Assembly (NCBI GenBank): GCA_934546985.1
Contig: CAKTEE010000005.1
Location: forward strand, 146,946-210,945
Source: an uncultured Eubacteriales bacterium
Lineage (GTDB): Bacteria; Bacillota; Clostridia; Oscillospirales; Acutalibacteraceae
Reading direction: 5' to 3'
DNA length: 64,000 nt
Part shown: positions 53,098 to 61,335 of the stretch, in pieces
Layout: each line of letters starts with the position of its first letter
Position numbering within the stretch: the first letter of the stretch is position 1
Program-made: the position numbers and the translations under genes
The notes under the pieces: model-generated
Seen by the model: only the letters and a program-made list of their open reading frames with translations
Database searches by the model: none
What the model was told of the DNA's origin: nothing

Positions 53098-54138
53098 ATG
53101 CAAGAATTAAACTATGTGGCATTTGAAAATGAATTTGTGAAATTTTGTAGTGGAGATATCGACACTGAATTAGAATATGGAGGAAAAGTTAAACCTACTC
53201 GCGAAAACATAGACAGATATATTCTCTTGCCAGCAGCTATGACAAAGGACGAAAAAGAGAAGCATCTCGTATTCAATGAGGCAATTGATAAGACGGCACT
53301 ATCAAAATTCAGAAAAGGTGAGCGTCCAGTACCAAAAGCCGTAGTAGCTGCATTTAAAAAAGATGGTGCAGTAGGTATTGCAGTAGAGCGTTTCATAAAA
53401 ATAATTCCTGAAGTGATATCGCCTCATGAGTACTTTGACCTTTCTATGGCAATATGGAATATTATTCAAACCGATGTATTTATCCCGGAGGAAGTGTCTA
53501 CAACTCTAGAGTGTTTGGCAAGAAATTCAGAAATATCAATTGGAAAAGGGAAAGTGGAAGGTCTATGTTTATTCCTAGCCACTGCACTGAAGTTTGCAAT
53601 ATTAAGAGATACACTTATTAGAGGTACGCCAAATTTATCGCCAAGGGTTGCATTTGCGATCAAAGAATTCAAAAAGGATAAAAAGGAATCAGAATTTCTG
53701 AAAGCGCTTGTTTGCGATATGTTTGCAGAACTCGAAAAGCAGAAAATACGTGTCGGTGATAAATTCGCGTTAGATCCGATCAATCATACGAATTATACGG
53801 ATGATGATTTTGTGGAACTTATGGTTGCAATAGCTCCGCTACAAGATAGTTTTTCAGAAGAGTTCATGCATTACGCATCACTATTACAAATATTCGCCAT
53901 TGAAATTGAATCCACCAGAATCCCGCCAATGGCCTCTCAAGAGGGATACAATAGTCTGTTTGCAAAGTTTCAGGTGCCTCCGGCAACCTTTATTGTATTT
54001 CCGCCATCCGTTATTGAAGCACAATACGTGGATATATCTAGCGGAGAACCAATTCGGTATTCAATGAGAGTCGACGAGCAAGGAAGAATGATTTGCGAAA
54101 ATGCTGAAGTACTAAAAGATTATAAATGGACTCCATAA
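53098..54138 (+). CDS. Unknown 346-residue protein divergent from the JAB-E1 operon
   Basis: I recognise no family. The sequence is charged and helical (for example LSKFRKGERPVPKAVVAAFK near residue 75 and RVAFAIKEFKKDKKESEFLK near 195), with no signal peptide or membrane helix. ATG 53098 is chosen over 53080 because AAAGGGG is eight bases upstream. It is the only long plus-strand gene in the element, faces away from the JAB-E1 operon and has a repeat operator in front. It may be a regulator or effector of the same module. Confidence 0.65.
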   Translation: MQELNYVAFENEFVKFCSGDIDTELEYGGKVKPTRENIDRYILLPAAMTKDEKEKHLVFNEAIDKTALSKFRKGERPVPKAVVAAFKKDGAVGIAVERFIKIIPEVISPHEYFDLSMAIWNIIQTDVFIPEEVSTTLECLARNSEISIGKGKVEGLCLFLATALKFAILRDTLIRGTPNLSPRVAFAIKEFKKDKKESEFLKALVCDMFAELEKQKIRVGDKFALDPINHTNYTDDDFVELMVAIAPLQDSFSEEFMHYASLLQIFAIEIESTRIPPMASQEGYNSLFAKFQVPPATFIVFPPSVIEAQYVDISSGEPIRYSMRVDEQGRMICENAEVLKDYKWTP

Positions 54139-54150
54139 CAAGAATAAAAA

Positions 54151-54187
54151 AATCCGCTAAGACTTTTTACATCTTGGCGGATTGTTT
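54151..54187 (+). terminator. Terminator of the 53098 gene
   Basis: AATCCGCTAAGA pairs with TCTTGGCGGATT with one mismatch, followed by GUUUU. Confidence 0.75.
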
Positions 54188-54293
54188 TACTCTATTTTTG
54201 TTTTTGAACGCTAACATATATTTGAATTTCGGACTCAATATGATATACCAAGCAGTAGCAACTTACTTATAAAATGCAAGCGAGGTCAAGAAT

Positions 54294-54503
54294 ATGAATG
54301 TAAGCTATAAAAAGCTATGGAAACTTCTTATTGATCGAGATCTGAAGAAGAAAGATCTCGAAGAAATGGCTGGAGTGAGTCATTATACGATGAATAAACT
54401 CACGCATGGCGATAATGTTACAACCGACGTTTTAGGGCGAATATGTAAAGCACTCAATGTTACAATAGATGAAATTATGGAGTTTATAGATAATAATATG
54501 TAA
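54294..54503 (+). CDS. Small Cro/CI-type helix-turn-helix regulator
   Basis: The 69-residue XRE-type DNA-binding protein (MNVSYKKLWKLLIDRDLKKK, then DLEEMAGVSHYTMNKLTHGD) consists of one helix-turn-helix domain. The ribosome site is weak (GAGGTC). It probably regulates element genes. No partner gene is adjacent apart from a truncated methylase. Confidence 0.8.
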   Translation: MNVSYKKLWKLLIDRDLKKKDLEEMAGVSHYTMNKLTHGDNVTTDVLGRICKALNVTIDEIMEFIDNNM

Positions 54504-54583
54504 TAAAAACACATTATCAATAAAATAAATTACATATTAAGATTTAGTAAATAGATTGCGCAAAAATAAGGAGGATGAGAACG

Positions 54584-54835
54584 ATGGTTAACTTATCGCA
54601 AGAGAAACGTCAGCGCTTGCGGGCATTCCTTGAAACCATCCGTGAAGAACATAAAGATGATGATGAGGTGCTTATTGCCCTCGGAAAAATCGAAAGCGAA
54701 TTAAACGCAAACATAATTCAGCCGGAGCCTCTATTGAAGCTCCGGCTGAATTATTATAAGCAGTTATTTTATCTCGTGTTACCATGTAATATCCAGATGA
54801 AACTCATCTTCACTAATAACTTTTTGGTCGAATGA
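54584..54835 (+). pseudogene. Truncated site-specific DNA methyltransferase (N-terminal end)
   Basis: AGGAGG lies nine bases before the ATG. The first 45 codons (MVNLSQEKRQRLRAFLETIR, then EEHKDDDEVLIALGKIESEL) resemble the start of type III-like adenine methyltransferases. The frame then enters a perfect terminator hairpin and the 3' end of the opposing lipoprotein gene, so the catalytic part is gone. It marks a probable end of the element. Confidence 0.5.
54715..54756. terminator. Bidirectional terminator with perfect 14-bp arms
   Basis: AATTCAGCCGGAGC and its exact complement (54715-54728, 54739-54752). It lies inside the truncated methylase frame and 23 bp past the stop of the opposing lipoprotein gene. 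Confidence 0.75.
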
Positions 54836-55813
54836 AACAAATCGTCCTCCAGTTCCGCCAAATGCAAAAACGCAATCTTTGGGAGCAGGATTGCCGTCGG
54901 GATAGTTAGGTGTCTTTTCTAGTGCATAAGCAATCACAAATGGAACCGGCCCCCAATGATTTGTTTGCATTGAGGCTCCAATGCCAAGCAAACTGCTTTT
55001 TGAAAAAACAGCAGTTCCCGTATTATTGACATTGTAAAACAATTCTCCTTGATTGCCATACGCTACGTACATCATCATTTCCGGTCTTGCCCCACCAAGA
55101 ATAAAAAATGTATCATGCGAATTAGAACTGGTAATATCAAATCCATCCGTCATATTGAATGCTTCAAGGGTTCCTACTGCATAAACGATTTCTGACCAGT
55201 TTACATCCAATCCATAGGTTTTTGATAGATGTCCTTCACTGATTCCCATTCTGCTTAGACTTGGAAATTCTTCGTTGGAGATTTCATTCCAGGCACCATC
55301 CAGTAATTCGGCATTGCTCTGTTTAATCCATGGACTGATTTTCAAATTTGTTTGGATAACATACCCATCTCCATCTGTAATGGTGTACGTCTTTTCCTGC
55401 CATGCTATATCCACCGGCTGCACACCATAGTCGTAATCATTCACGGAAAGCGTTATGGTATTTTCAGATACAGAATAGGTTCCTGAAAAATAGGCATCAG
55501 TTGAATAATTAAACAAGGTCAAATTTGATTTATTTCCCAACTCCCATTCAAACTCTTCCTCGCTTCCGTCTTCTTCTATAAAATACATTTTATAGTCACT
55601 CTCCGCTCGGATTTGACGGATTATGTTTTCTTCTCCGTCTGGCATAATCAGCTCCAATGTCCATGTGCCCAATATGGAATCGGCTGTTAATTCTCCACTG
55701 CTTTCTGTTTCCTGTCGGCTTGAGGATGGAGCTAAATCCTCTGATTGATTAGAACAGGCACATATTCCAAGCAGCATACATAGAACAAGTAATAGTGCAA
55801 TCAATTTTTTCAT
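54779..55813 (-). CDS. Predicted lipoprotein, box-A gene
   Basis: The 344-residue protein has a lipoprotein signal (MKKLIALLLVLCMLLGICAC, lipid Cys near residue 20) and a Ser/Glu-rich linker. A lipocalin-like segment follows (ILGTWTLELIMPDGEENI; FSGTYSVSENTITLSVND). The C-terminal 150 residues are unrecognised. It is exported and anchored to the outer face of the membrane. Its promoter contains the same 18-bp box type as the sensor-kinase operon, so it probably belongs to that regulon. Confidence 0.75.
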   Translation of the reverse strand: MKKLIALLLVLCMLLGICACSNQSEDLAPSSSRQETESSGELTADSILGTWTLELIMPDGEENIIRQIRAESDYKMYFIEEDGSEEEFEWELGNKSNLTLFNYSTDAYFSGTYSVSENTITLSVNDYDYGVQPVDIAWQEKTYTITDGDGYVIQTNLKISPWIKQSNAELLDGAWNEISNEEFPSLSRMGISEGHLSKTYGLDVNWSEIVYAVGTLEAFNMTDGFDITSSNSHDTFFILGGARPEMMMYVAYGNQGELFYNVNNTGTAVFSKSSLLGIGASMQTNHWGPVPFVIAYALEKTPNYPDGNPAPKDCVFAFGGTGGRFVSFDQKVISEDEFHLDITW

Positions 55814-55869
55814 TTTGATATCCTCCTAAGAATATGCCAGATACAGCGCTCCAGCATAGAATTATATTC

Positions 55870-55913
55870 ATTTTACCTGAAGTGACAAAAAAGCGCCCCA
55901 CACAAACAGGTAG
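55870..55913 (-). promoter_or_regulatory. Box A promoter
   Basis: Read leftwards, CTACCTGTTTGTGTGGGG (55913-55896), 20 bp, then TAAAAT (55875-55870). There is no -35 consensus. It drives the lipoprotein gene 54779-55813. Confidence 0.7.
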
Positions 55914-55946
55914 TTTTCAGAAAATAATTTAAAAATATTCTGTACA

Positions 55947-55990
55947 CTACCCTTTTGTGTGGGGACAAGGTTCTGCTTTGTAACTATAAT
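55947..55990 (+). promoter_or_regulatory. Box B promoter
   Basis: CTACCCTTTTGTGTGGGG (55947-55964), 20 bp, then TATAAT (55985-55990). It drives the membrane protein at 56084. Back to back with box A, 33 bp apart. Confidence 0.75.
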
Positions 55991-56083
55991 ATGAGATAAG
56001 GATCAACGCCGCATCATGCAGACATGGCAGATAGTGCCAAAATGCGGATATTGATCAGCCTATGTATAGGAGGGGATAACCAG

Positions 56084-57373
56084 ATGAAAAAAAGCATATC
56101 TTTCAAAAATATAACAGATGACGGTGTGACGACCTATCACGGAGACGGGACGAAGACCACCAGTTACAAAAACTTCACAGATGATGGCGTAACTCATTAT
56201 CATAGCGCTGGGTCCAAAAGTGTGACTTACAAGAATTTGTTGGATGGTAGCTATACAACATACCATTATGATGGTTATTCTGCTTCCTTTGGTATGTTTG
56301 ACGACGCCATTACCATTGCAGTTATTGGAACGGTAATTGCTCTACCATTTCTTGTTATGTTAGCTATGCCCCAGCTTTTTGCTTTTTCATTGGCTAGTAT
56401 AATAGCAGGGATACTCATTACGTTTGTCACAAAAGATATAAATCTGGATTTTCTCACACCGCTGGCATTGCCTTTCTTTGTATATGGACTTTTCAGTTGC
56501 ACGGCAGGTTTATTCAATACCGGTAATCTTACGTTAACGGTTTTCATGCTTCTGCTGAGTATAGTAGTTTTGGCTGTTGGGGGATTCGGCCTTTATGTAT
56601 GGGCATGTGAGGCTCAGATTTTTGGAAAACCATGGTTGCCGACACTTCTGGCCATTACATTCTGTGTGCCGGGTTGGTTTGTTGCAGCAGGAGGTTTTTT
56701 TAAATTTGATTTTAGGGATTCCCTACGAGACTGGTTGTTAAAAGCCGTGTGGGTAATCACCATCGTGTGGATGATTGCTGCTCTGATCCGGTGGTGTGGC
56801 ACTTTGCGCAAAACGCAAGGATGGTGGATTCCTCTCATCATAGAGCCTGCACTCTATCTGATCGGAGTTCTCCCGCTTCTATTCCTTCACCCGCTGATTA
56901 GCAAAGTAGCATACGGCCACGGCTTCATTTTATTATCCATCCTGATTCCGGCGGTTTATGCAACCCTTACAGCGCTTGCCCATTTCATCTGCCGTAAATA
57001 CCGTCTGCGAAATGGCTTTGCGGTTGGAATTCTTTTCCCATTATGTTTAAGCGGGTTGTTCCATATGTTGACAACAGTTTCGGTAAACATGCCTGGAGGC
57101 GTAATCTCCGATATCCTGATAAAAATAGGCTCATCTCCTTTATGTCAGTCTATAAGCTGCTTTGCGAATGATTTTATTCGGATAAATGATTACTGGATAG
57201 AAAGGATCTGGCGAAAGTTTGTATCCGGTTATATAAATTTTATCAATGCGCCAGTATCTCCATCACATGTGTCTGTGATGGATTATATCAGTTTTGCTAT
57301 TGGCTTTGCTATTGTATTAGGATGCATGGCGTTTACTTACCATTGGAGTAAAAAAAAGAGAAATAAGGTTTAA
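56084..57373 (+). CDS. Polytopic membrane protein with N-terminal TDDGVT repeats
   Basis: The 429-residue protein begins with three copies of a roughly 18-residue repeat (YKN-x-TDDGVT-x-YH-x2-G-x-K: ITDDGVTTYHGDGTK, FTDDGVTHYHSAGSK, LLDGSYTTYHYDG). It continues with about nine hydrophobic helices. I know of no family. ATG 56084 has AGGAGGGG upstream; the frame from 56024 is leader sequence. The repeats could face the cytoplasm as a binding or assembly region. It is under box B. Confidence 0.65.
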   Translation: MKKSISFKNITDDGVTTYHGDGTKTTSYKNFTDDGVTHYHSAGSKSVTYKNLLDGSYTTYHYDGYSASFGMFDDAITIAVIGTVIALPFLVMLAMPQLFAFSLASIIAGILITFVTKDINLDFLTPLALPFFVYGLFSCTAGLFNTGNLTLTVFMLLLSIVVLAVGGFGLYVWACEAQIFGKPWLPTLLAITFCVPGWFVAAGGFFKFDFRDSLRDWLLKAVWVITIVWMIAALIRWCGTLRKTQGWWIPLIIEPALYLIGVLPLLFLHPLISKVAYGHGFILLSILIPAVYATLTALAHFICRKYRLRNGFAVGILFPLCLSGLFHMLTTVSVNMPGGVISDILIKIGSSPLCQSISCFANDFIRINDYWIERIWRKFVSGYINFINAPVSPSHVSVMDYISFAIGFAIVLGCMAFTYHWSKKKRNKV

Positions 57374-57472
57374 TTTGTAAGCAAAATTGGTTGCTTTTCT
57401 GCCTTTTCATGCAATCTCGGTGCGGTACATTTTGAGGCTTCTTCGGAACTATTGAAAAGGAGGGATGATATC

Positions 57473-58177
57473 ATGAAGAAGAAAGGTTTATTAGGGATTT
57501 TAGCAGTACTCATGATGTTCGCCCTGGCTCTTACAGGCTGCGGGCAGCAAGGTGAGCAGAACGCGGGAGCAACCGGTTCTGAAAGCCAAAACGGCACTAC
57601 AGCCGCCGATGACGGCAAGAACGAAGGAGAGGTAACGACTGAGCCGGAGAAACCAGCGGATGAGGCGGATAATCGAAGACCTGAGATGAGGGACGGCATG
57701 TATGTTTATGAAGTCGATGGAACTGAGGTTCTTTGCAAGACGAACATTTGGGACTACATTGATGGAGATGTCTGGCATAGAACTGAGATGTTTGAAGCTC
57801 TCGGGTATGAGAGAGACGATAGTATCGGAGTTGCGAGATCGCCTGGTTTCTTTCGTTATGTCGAAGATAGCGAATTCGGCAAGTCGCAATTTACTGCATT
57901 TGTTACCTCGCCTACGAACACGAATAGTGAAGATTTCATAGAGTATCGATATTTGAATGAGCTCCATGTCGGTTCATATGGCCATAGTATTGAAGTGTAT
58001 GTTCGTTGCCAACAAGATACTTTTGCAACGGAAAAGGAGGATGGACCAAGAACACCGATTGATATAATTGTATTGACAGCATATCTTCTTGAACAATGCC
58101 AAAATGATGTTAATGAATCGTATCTCGATGATGTTTTTTTGAACGCCGATGATGGTTTTTTGAGGATTTACGAGTAA
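57473..58177 (+). CDS. Predicted lipoprotein, paralogous signal region
   Basis: The 234-residue protein has lipobox LALTGC and a Gly/Asn/Glu-rich linker. Its first 38 residues nearly match those of the lipoprotein at 58741, while the mature parts differ. The mature part (MYVYEVDGTEVLCKTNIWDY) shares only a loose pattern with that protein (YIYTITVDGVQTEVKTCINV). It probably follows 56084 in one transcript, as no separate box or promoter is seen. AAAGGAGGG precedes ATG 57473. Confidence 0.75.
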   Translation: MKKKGLLGILAVLMMFALALTGCGQQGEQNAGATGSESQNGTTAADDGKNEGEVTTEPEKPADEADNRRPEMRDGMYVYEVDGTEVLCKTNIWDYIDGDVWHRTEMFEALGYERDDSIGVARSPGFFRYVEDSEFGKSQFTAFVTSPTNTNSEDFIEYRYLNELHVGSYGHSIEVYVRCQQDTFATEKEDGPRTPIDIIVLTAYLLEQCQNDVNESYLDDVFLNADDGFLRIYE

Positions 58178-58194
58178 TATTCCTGATCAGAAAA

Positions 58195-58223
58195 GTGGAG
58201 GCCGCTTTGCGACCTCCCTTTTT
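58195..58223 (+). terminator. Terminator of the 56084-57473 transcript
   Basis: GGAGG(C)CGC-TTT-GCG(A)CCTCC, with one C-A mismatch, followed by CUUUUU. Confidence 0.7.
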
Positions 58224-58599
58224 ATGCGGTTACGAAATACGCTTTCTTTATGTCTGTATAGTAATTTAACTTGCATGAAATAAAGTTTTCGAAATCTATA
58301 TACTTAGTATCTTTTATCTGGATTTTTTCTGCTTTTGGCTCTACGTAGTTTAGTGGATAATATCCATCTGGATTATAATTTGCGATAAAGGTTAGATAAT
58401 TAATCGTATCAATTGTTGCAATTACATTCTCTTTCGTTAGACCAGTTTTTCGAGCTAAGATTCCTTCGAATGAATTATCTAGTGGATGTTTTTCGTAGTA
58501 GTCCTCGAGGAATGCAGTGACCGATGACTTTTCGATTAGCCCCATATTTTCGAGGAGGCGTTGATCCTCGATGAAGCGCTGATATTTAGGAAAAAGCAC
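58222..58599 (-). CDS. Possible 125-residue protein opposite the lipoprotein genes
   Basis: The frame reads MLFPKYQRFIEDQRLLENMG and ends KKAYFVTA; it looks protein-like (helical, charged) but I recognise no family. The GTG at 58599 is preceded by AAAAGGG, which is itself the complement of part of box C. An in-frame ATG lies at about 58641, across the box. It overlaps the control region of the 58741 gene, so expression would be mutually exclusive with box C use. Confidence 0.4.
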   Translation of the reverse strand: MLFPKYQRFIEDQRLLENMGLIEKSSVTAFLEDYYEKHPLDNSFEGILARKTGLTKENVIATIDTINYLTFIANYNPDGYYPLNYVEPKAEKIQIKDTKYIDFENFISCKLNYYTDIKKAYFVTA

Positions 58600-58604
58600 T
58601 ACAC

Positions 58605-58648
58605 CTACCCTTTTGTGTGGGGACAAAGTCCCTTTCTGCAAATATAAT
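58605..58648 (+). promoter_or_regulatory. Box C promoter
   Basis: CTACCCTTTTGTGTGGGG (58605-58622), 20 bp, then TATAAT (58643-58648). It drives the lipoprotein at 58741. Confidence 0.75.
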
Positions 58649-58740
58649 ATTGAACAAGGACAAACGTCACATAATGCAGATATGGCGTAAATTCTGAAGT
58701 GCGGATATTTATCAGCTTATGTACAGGAGGAGACAACCAT

Positions 58741-59499
58741 ATGAAGAAGAAAAGTTTATTAGGGATTTTAGCAGTACTCATGGTTATCGCCCTGGCTCTT
58801 ACAGGCTGCGGGCAGCAAGGCGAGCAGAACGCGGGAGCAACCGGTTCTGAAAGCCAAAACGAAGCTATCGATAATGGCAATAGTTCTGCTGATGAGATCG
58901 TGGAGACTGAGCCAGAAAATGGAGGCGAATCGCCTAACGATAACACGTCTTCAAACAAGTCGCCCACGCAAGATGCTGACGGTAACTATATCTATACGAT
59001 TACCGTTGACGGCGTTCAGACCGAAGTTAAGACTTGCATAAATGTCTGGAATTATATTACGGACGATACGCCGTATAATCGAGTGGATTTGCCTGGAATG
59101 GCCGAGAGCCTTGGCTGGCGTAGCACCGGCAGCACCGGAGTGACAGGTCTCGGGCTCCGTTTTGATCGGGAAGACGGTATCATAGTGGTGCTTGCCGGAA
59201 CCTATGACAGTGATGATTATAACTTACCTACCGGTGAGAGAAGAATGTATGATTTATCCATTGGTAGTGCGATTGATGGGTTACCGGTTATGTTTGATGC
59301 CGGCGATGAAGAGCTGAGCTGTGGAGATCTCGTGTTTAGTAAAAGTGTAATATCGGGAGATCCCTTCCTGGTTGGGGATGAGAATATATACGTCTCCTTT
59401 GACCAGATTGTAGTCTTTGCCTGTTTCGTGGACTTTTACCGGGATACCCAAGTTCCATTGTTTAGAACACCCGACGCATTACTTGTGAATGTTCCTTAA
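58741..59499 (+). CDS. Predicted lipoprotein, box-C gene
   Basis: The 252-residue protein has a lipoprotein signal (LLGILAVLMVIALALTGC). A low-complexity linker rich in Asn, Glu and Ser follows (about 25-75). The mature domain starts QDADGNYIYTITVDGVQTEV; I do not recognise it. ATG 58741 has AGGAGGAG nine bases upstream. Same regulon as 54779 and 56084. Confidence 0.75.
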   Translation: MKKKSLLGILAVLMVIALALTGCGQQGEQNAGATGSESQNEAIDNGNSSADEIVETEPENGGESPNDNTSSNKSPTQDADGNYIYTITVDGVQTEVKTCINVWNYITDDTPYNRVDLPGMAESLGWRSTGSTGVTGLGLRFDREDGIIVVLAGTYDSDDYNLPTGERRMYDLSIGSAIDGLPVMFDAGDEELSCGDLVFSKSVISGDPFLVGDENIYVSFDQIVVFACFVDFYRDTQVPLFRTPDALLVNVP

Positions 59500-59515
59500 G
59501 TTTAGCTCATTCAAT

Positions 59516-59548
59516 AAAAATGCCGTGCTTTATTGGTACGGCATTTTT
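59516..59548. terminator. Terminator after the 58741 lipoprotein
   Basis: AAAAATGCCGTGC pairs with GGTACGGCATTTTT; A and U runs on both sides allow action in both directions. Confidence 0.8.
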
Positions 59549-59590
59549 CAATCGCGCAATTGCGATACTCGTTTATAAAAATCGTTATCC

Positions 59591-59633
59591 CTACCCTTTT
59601 GTGTGGGGCGGATTTGATCTTCCATGCTATAAT
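59591..59633 (+). promoter_or_regulatory. Box D promoter
   Basis: CTACCCTTTTGTGTGGGG (59591-59608), 19 bp, then TATAAT (59628-59633). It drives the sensor/kinase/regulator operon, which implies autoregulation. Confidence 0.75.
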
Positions 59634-59694
59634 ATCCTTATCCTGTTCTAACTGTATCCATCGGCTGGAACTATCTTTTGTAAGGGGGGATAAA

Positions 59695-61335
59695 ATGAGC
59701 GAACGTAAAAAATCCATTATCCGGCTTTTTGTGGCAGCGGGGCTATTGTTTGCAGTCTCCGGATACCGGCAGCTTAGTATGCGGTATTGGCCAGAGGATT
59801 TTCTGCGGCCATATCTTGTCTGGGCGGTCTATATGCTTCTGCTTTTCGGCTGGCAATATACCATTACAACAAAAATCATGCAGAAATCCATGCGCGGCCA
59901 CCTGACTGCACAAAATATCGTCAGTATCCTGTATTTAATGGTCCGCTTCGTTCAGGATGCTTTCCTCTATGTCAATATTCCATGGATGCGCTTTACCGGA
60001 TACTTTATCAATATCGCGGCTGTCTTCATACCACTGTTCGGGTTTTACAGCGCATTCTATCTCGGCAAGCCGGAGGATTACCAGATCAGCAAAAAGTGGT
60101 ATCTGCTTCTGATTCCGGCGTGCCTTTTAAGCGTACTGGCGCTGACGAATGATCTGCATCATTTTTTCTATTACATTATGCCGGAGGAATCCCAGCCAAA
60201 TTTGTATTTCCACCCCTACATCGGAACATATATCGTCTATATTTGGGGACTTAGTATCATTGCGTATCAGGTGTATGTGATTTATCAACGTAACGGCACG
60301 GCAAAGTCAGATCCGTTTTACCGGAAGCTGATTCCCTTCTACGAGCCGATCCTACTGTTTCTATTTAGTATTCCTTATGCTGCTACAGCCTACGTGGTGC
60401 GGTTTGAGCTTGTAGAATATTCGGCGGGACTGATTTTTATTCTTGTGCTTTGCTGGCAGCTTTATATCCTGACCGGACTGATTCCCGTCAACACGCAGTA
60501 CGAGGAAGTGTTCCGGCGATCTACGGTGGCAATGCAAATTCTTTCACCGAACGATGAGCGGATTGCAGTATCGGAAAACGCGGCGGATATCACGCCTGCT
60601 ATGCTGAAAGCTTTAAAGCAAAATCAGCATTTTTCTGCTACGGAAGATATTACCATGAACCTGCACCAAATCCCGGGCGGGTATATGGTCTGGCAAACCG
60701 ATCTCTCGCAGATCAATCAGGCTTTACGAGAGCTTCAGAGACTGAATGCGGAATTGGAAGAAGAACAAGATCTGCTGGCACAGGAAATTCGAATTCAATC
60801 GGATGAGACAAGTATTCAGGCACGCAATGATATTTACGATAGCCTATCCTCGGAGGTTGCCGGACAGCTTACCTTGCTGACAGAGCTTTTATCAAAAGAA
60901 TCCCTTTCAGAGAACGACTGGAACCGCATTTGCCTCATCGGCACGTATATCAAGCGGTTCTGTAACTTGCGGCTCACTTATCAGGAGCAACAGACGATTC
61001 CGATGGGTGATTTAGCCATCAGCTTGCAGGATATTGCAAAATGTATGAAGAATCTTGGAATCAGGACTAGCTTGGATTTTTGCCCCACATCGAATTTAGA
61101 ACCAGCGCTGATTCTTCTCATTATGAAAACTTTGGAAGAAATTTTAGAGGAGGCAGATTTTTGTTTGACTTCTGTGGCCATCCGAATCAGCGACACGGCT
61201 TGCTTTGAGATTACCGGCACAGACCATGAACTTGCTCCTCGTTCTTTAGAATACGGATATCGGTTCCAGACAGAAAAGATTCCGTCAGGTTATCGTTTTT
61301 TACTCTCACAGGAAGGAGAGGTGGTGCAGTCATGA
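59695..61335 (+). CDS. 7TM sensor with degenerate histidine-kinase module
   Basis: The 546-residue protein has seven hydrophobic helices in residues 10-260, a linker region, a coiled coil (ELQRLNAELEEEQDLLAQEI) and a kinase-like tail. Where the phosphoacceptor His is expected it reads ARNDIYDSLSSEV, with no His. The ATPase part (LIMKTLEEILEEADFCLTSV) lacks the N-box Asn and DxGxG. So it probably senses and signals through the intact soluble kinase, whose ATG overlaps its stop. AAGGGGGG precedes ATG 59695. Confidence 0.8.
   Translation: MSERKKSIIRLFVAAGLLFAVSGYRQLSMRYWPEDFLRPYLVWAVYMLLLFGWQYTITTKIMQKSMRGHLTAQNIVSILYLMVRFVQDAFLYVNIPWMRFTGYFINIAAVFIPLFGFYSAFYLGKPEDYQISKKWYLLLIPACLLSVLALTNDLHHFFYYIMPEESQPNLYFHPYIGTYIVYIWGLSIIAYQVYVIYQRNGTAKSDPFYRKLIPFYEPILLFLFSIPYAATAYVVRFELVEYSAGLIFILVLCWQLYILTGLIPVNTQYEEVFRRSTVAMQILSPNDERIAVSENAADITPAMLKALKQNQHFSATEDITMNLHQIPGGYMVWQTDLSQINQALRELQRLNAELEEEQDLLAQEIRIQSDETSIQARNDIYDSLSSEVAGQLTLLTELLSKESLSENDWNRICLIGTYIKRFCNLRLTYQEQQTIPMGDLAISLQDIAKCMKNLGIRTSLDFCPTSNLEPALILLIMKTLEEILEEADFCLTSVAIRISDTACFEITGTDHELAPRSLEYGYRFQTEKIPSGYRFLLSQEGEVVQS

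Larger units (their letters stand above)
36945..54756. mobile_element. Integrative element (ICE/IME-like), right boundary uncertain
   Basis: The content changes sharply after tRNA-Leu: tandem serine recombinases, ICE-type DUF proteins, a replication-relaxation protein, a HerA/VirD4-like ATPase, methyltransferases, and long same-strand gene runs with short intergenic signals. No relaxase of a known MOB family and no other type IV secretion genes lie in the window. I found no copy of the tRNA 3' end further right, so attR is not located. The right limit given here (after the truncated methylase) is only a guess. Confidence 0.5.
57478..58860 (+). repeat. Repeated signal-peptide block (57478-57590 and 58745-58860)
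   Basis: About 110 bp from the third codon to the linker are nearly identical in the two lipoprotein genes. The 5' leader of the 58741 gene (58643-58740) also resembles that of 56084 (55985-56083). This indicates that a leader plus signal-peptide block was copied and joined to different mature proteins. Confidence 0.75.

Noticed and set aside
53682..54138. Possible toxin-antitoxin reading of the 346-residue gene with the small HTH gene at 54294
   Set aside because: They are separated by a terminator and 155 bp, and neither shows a toxin motif.
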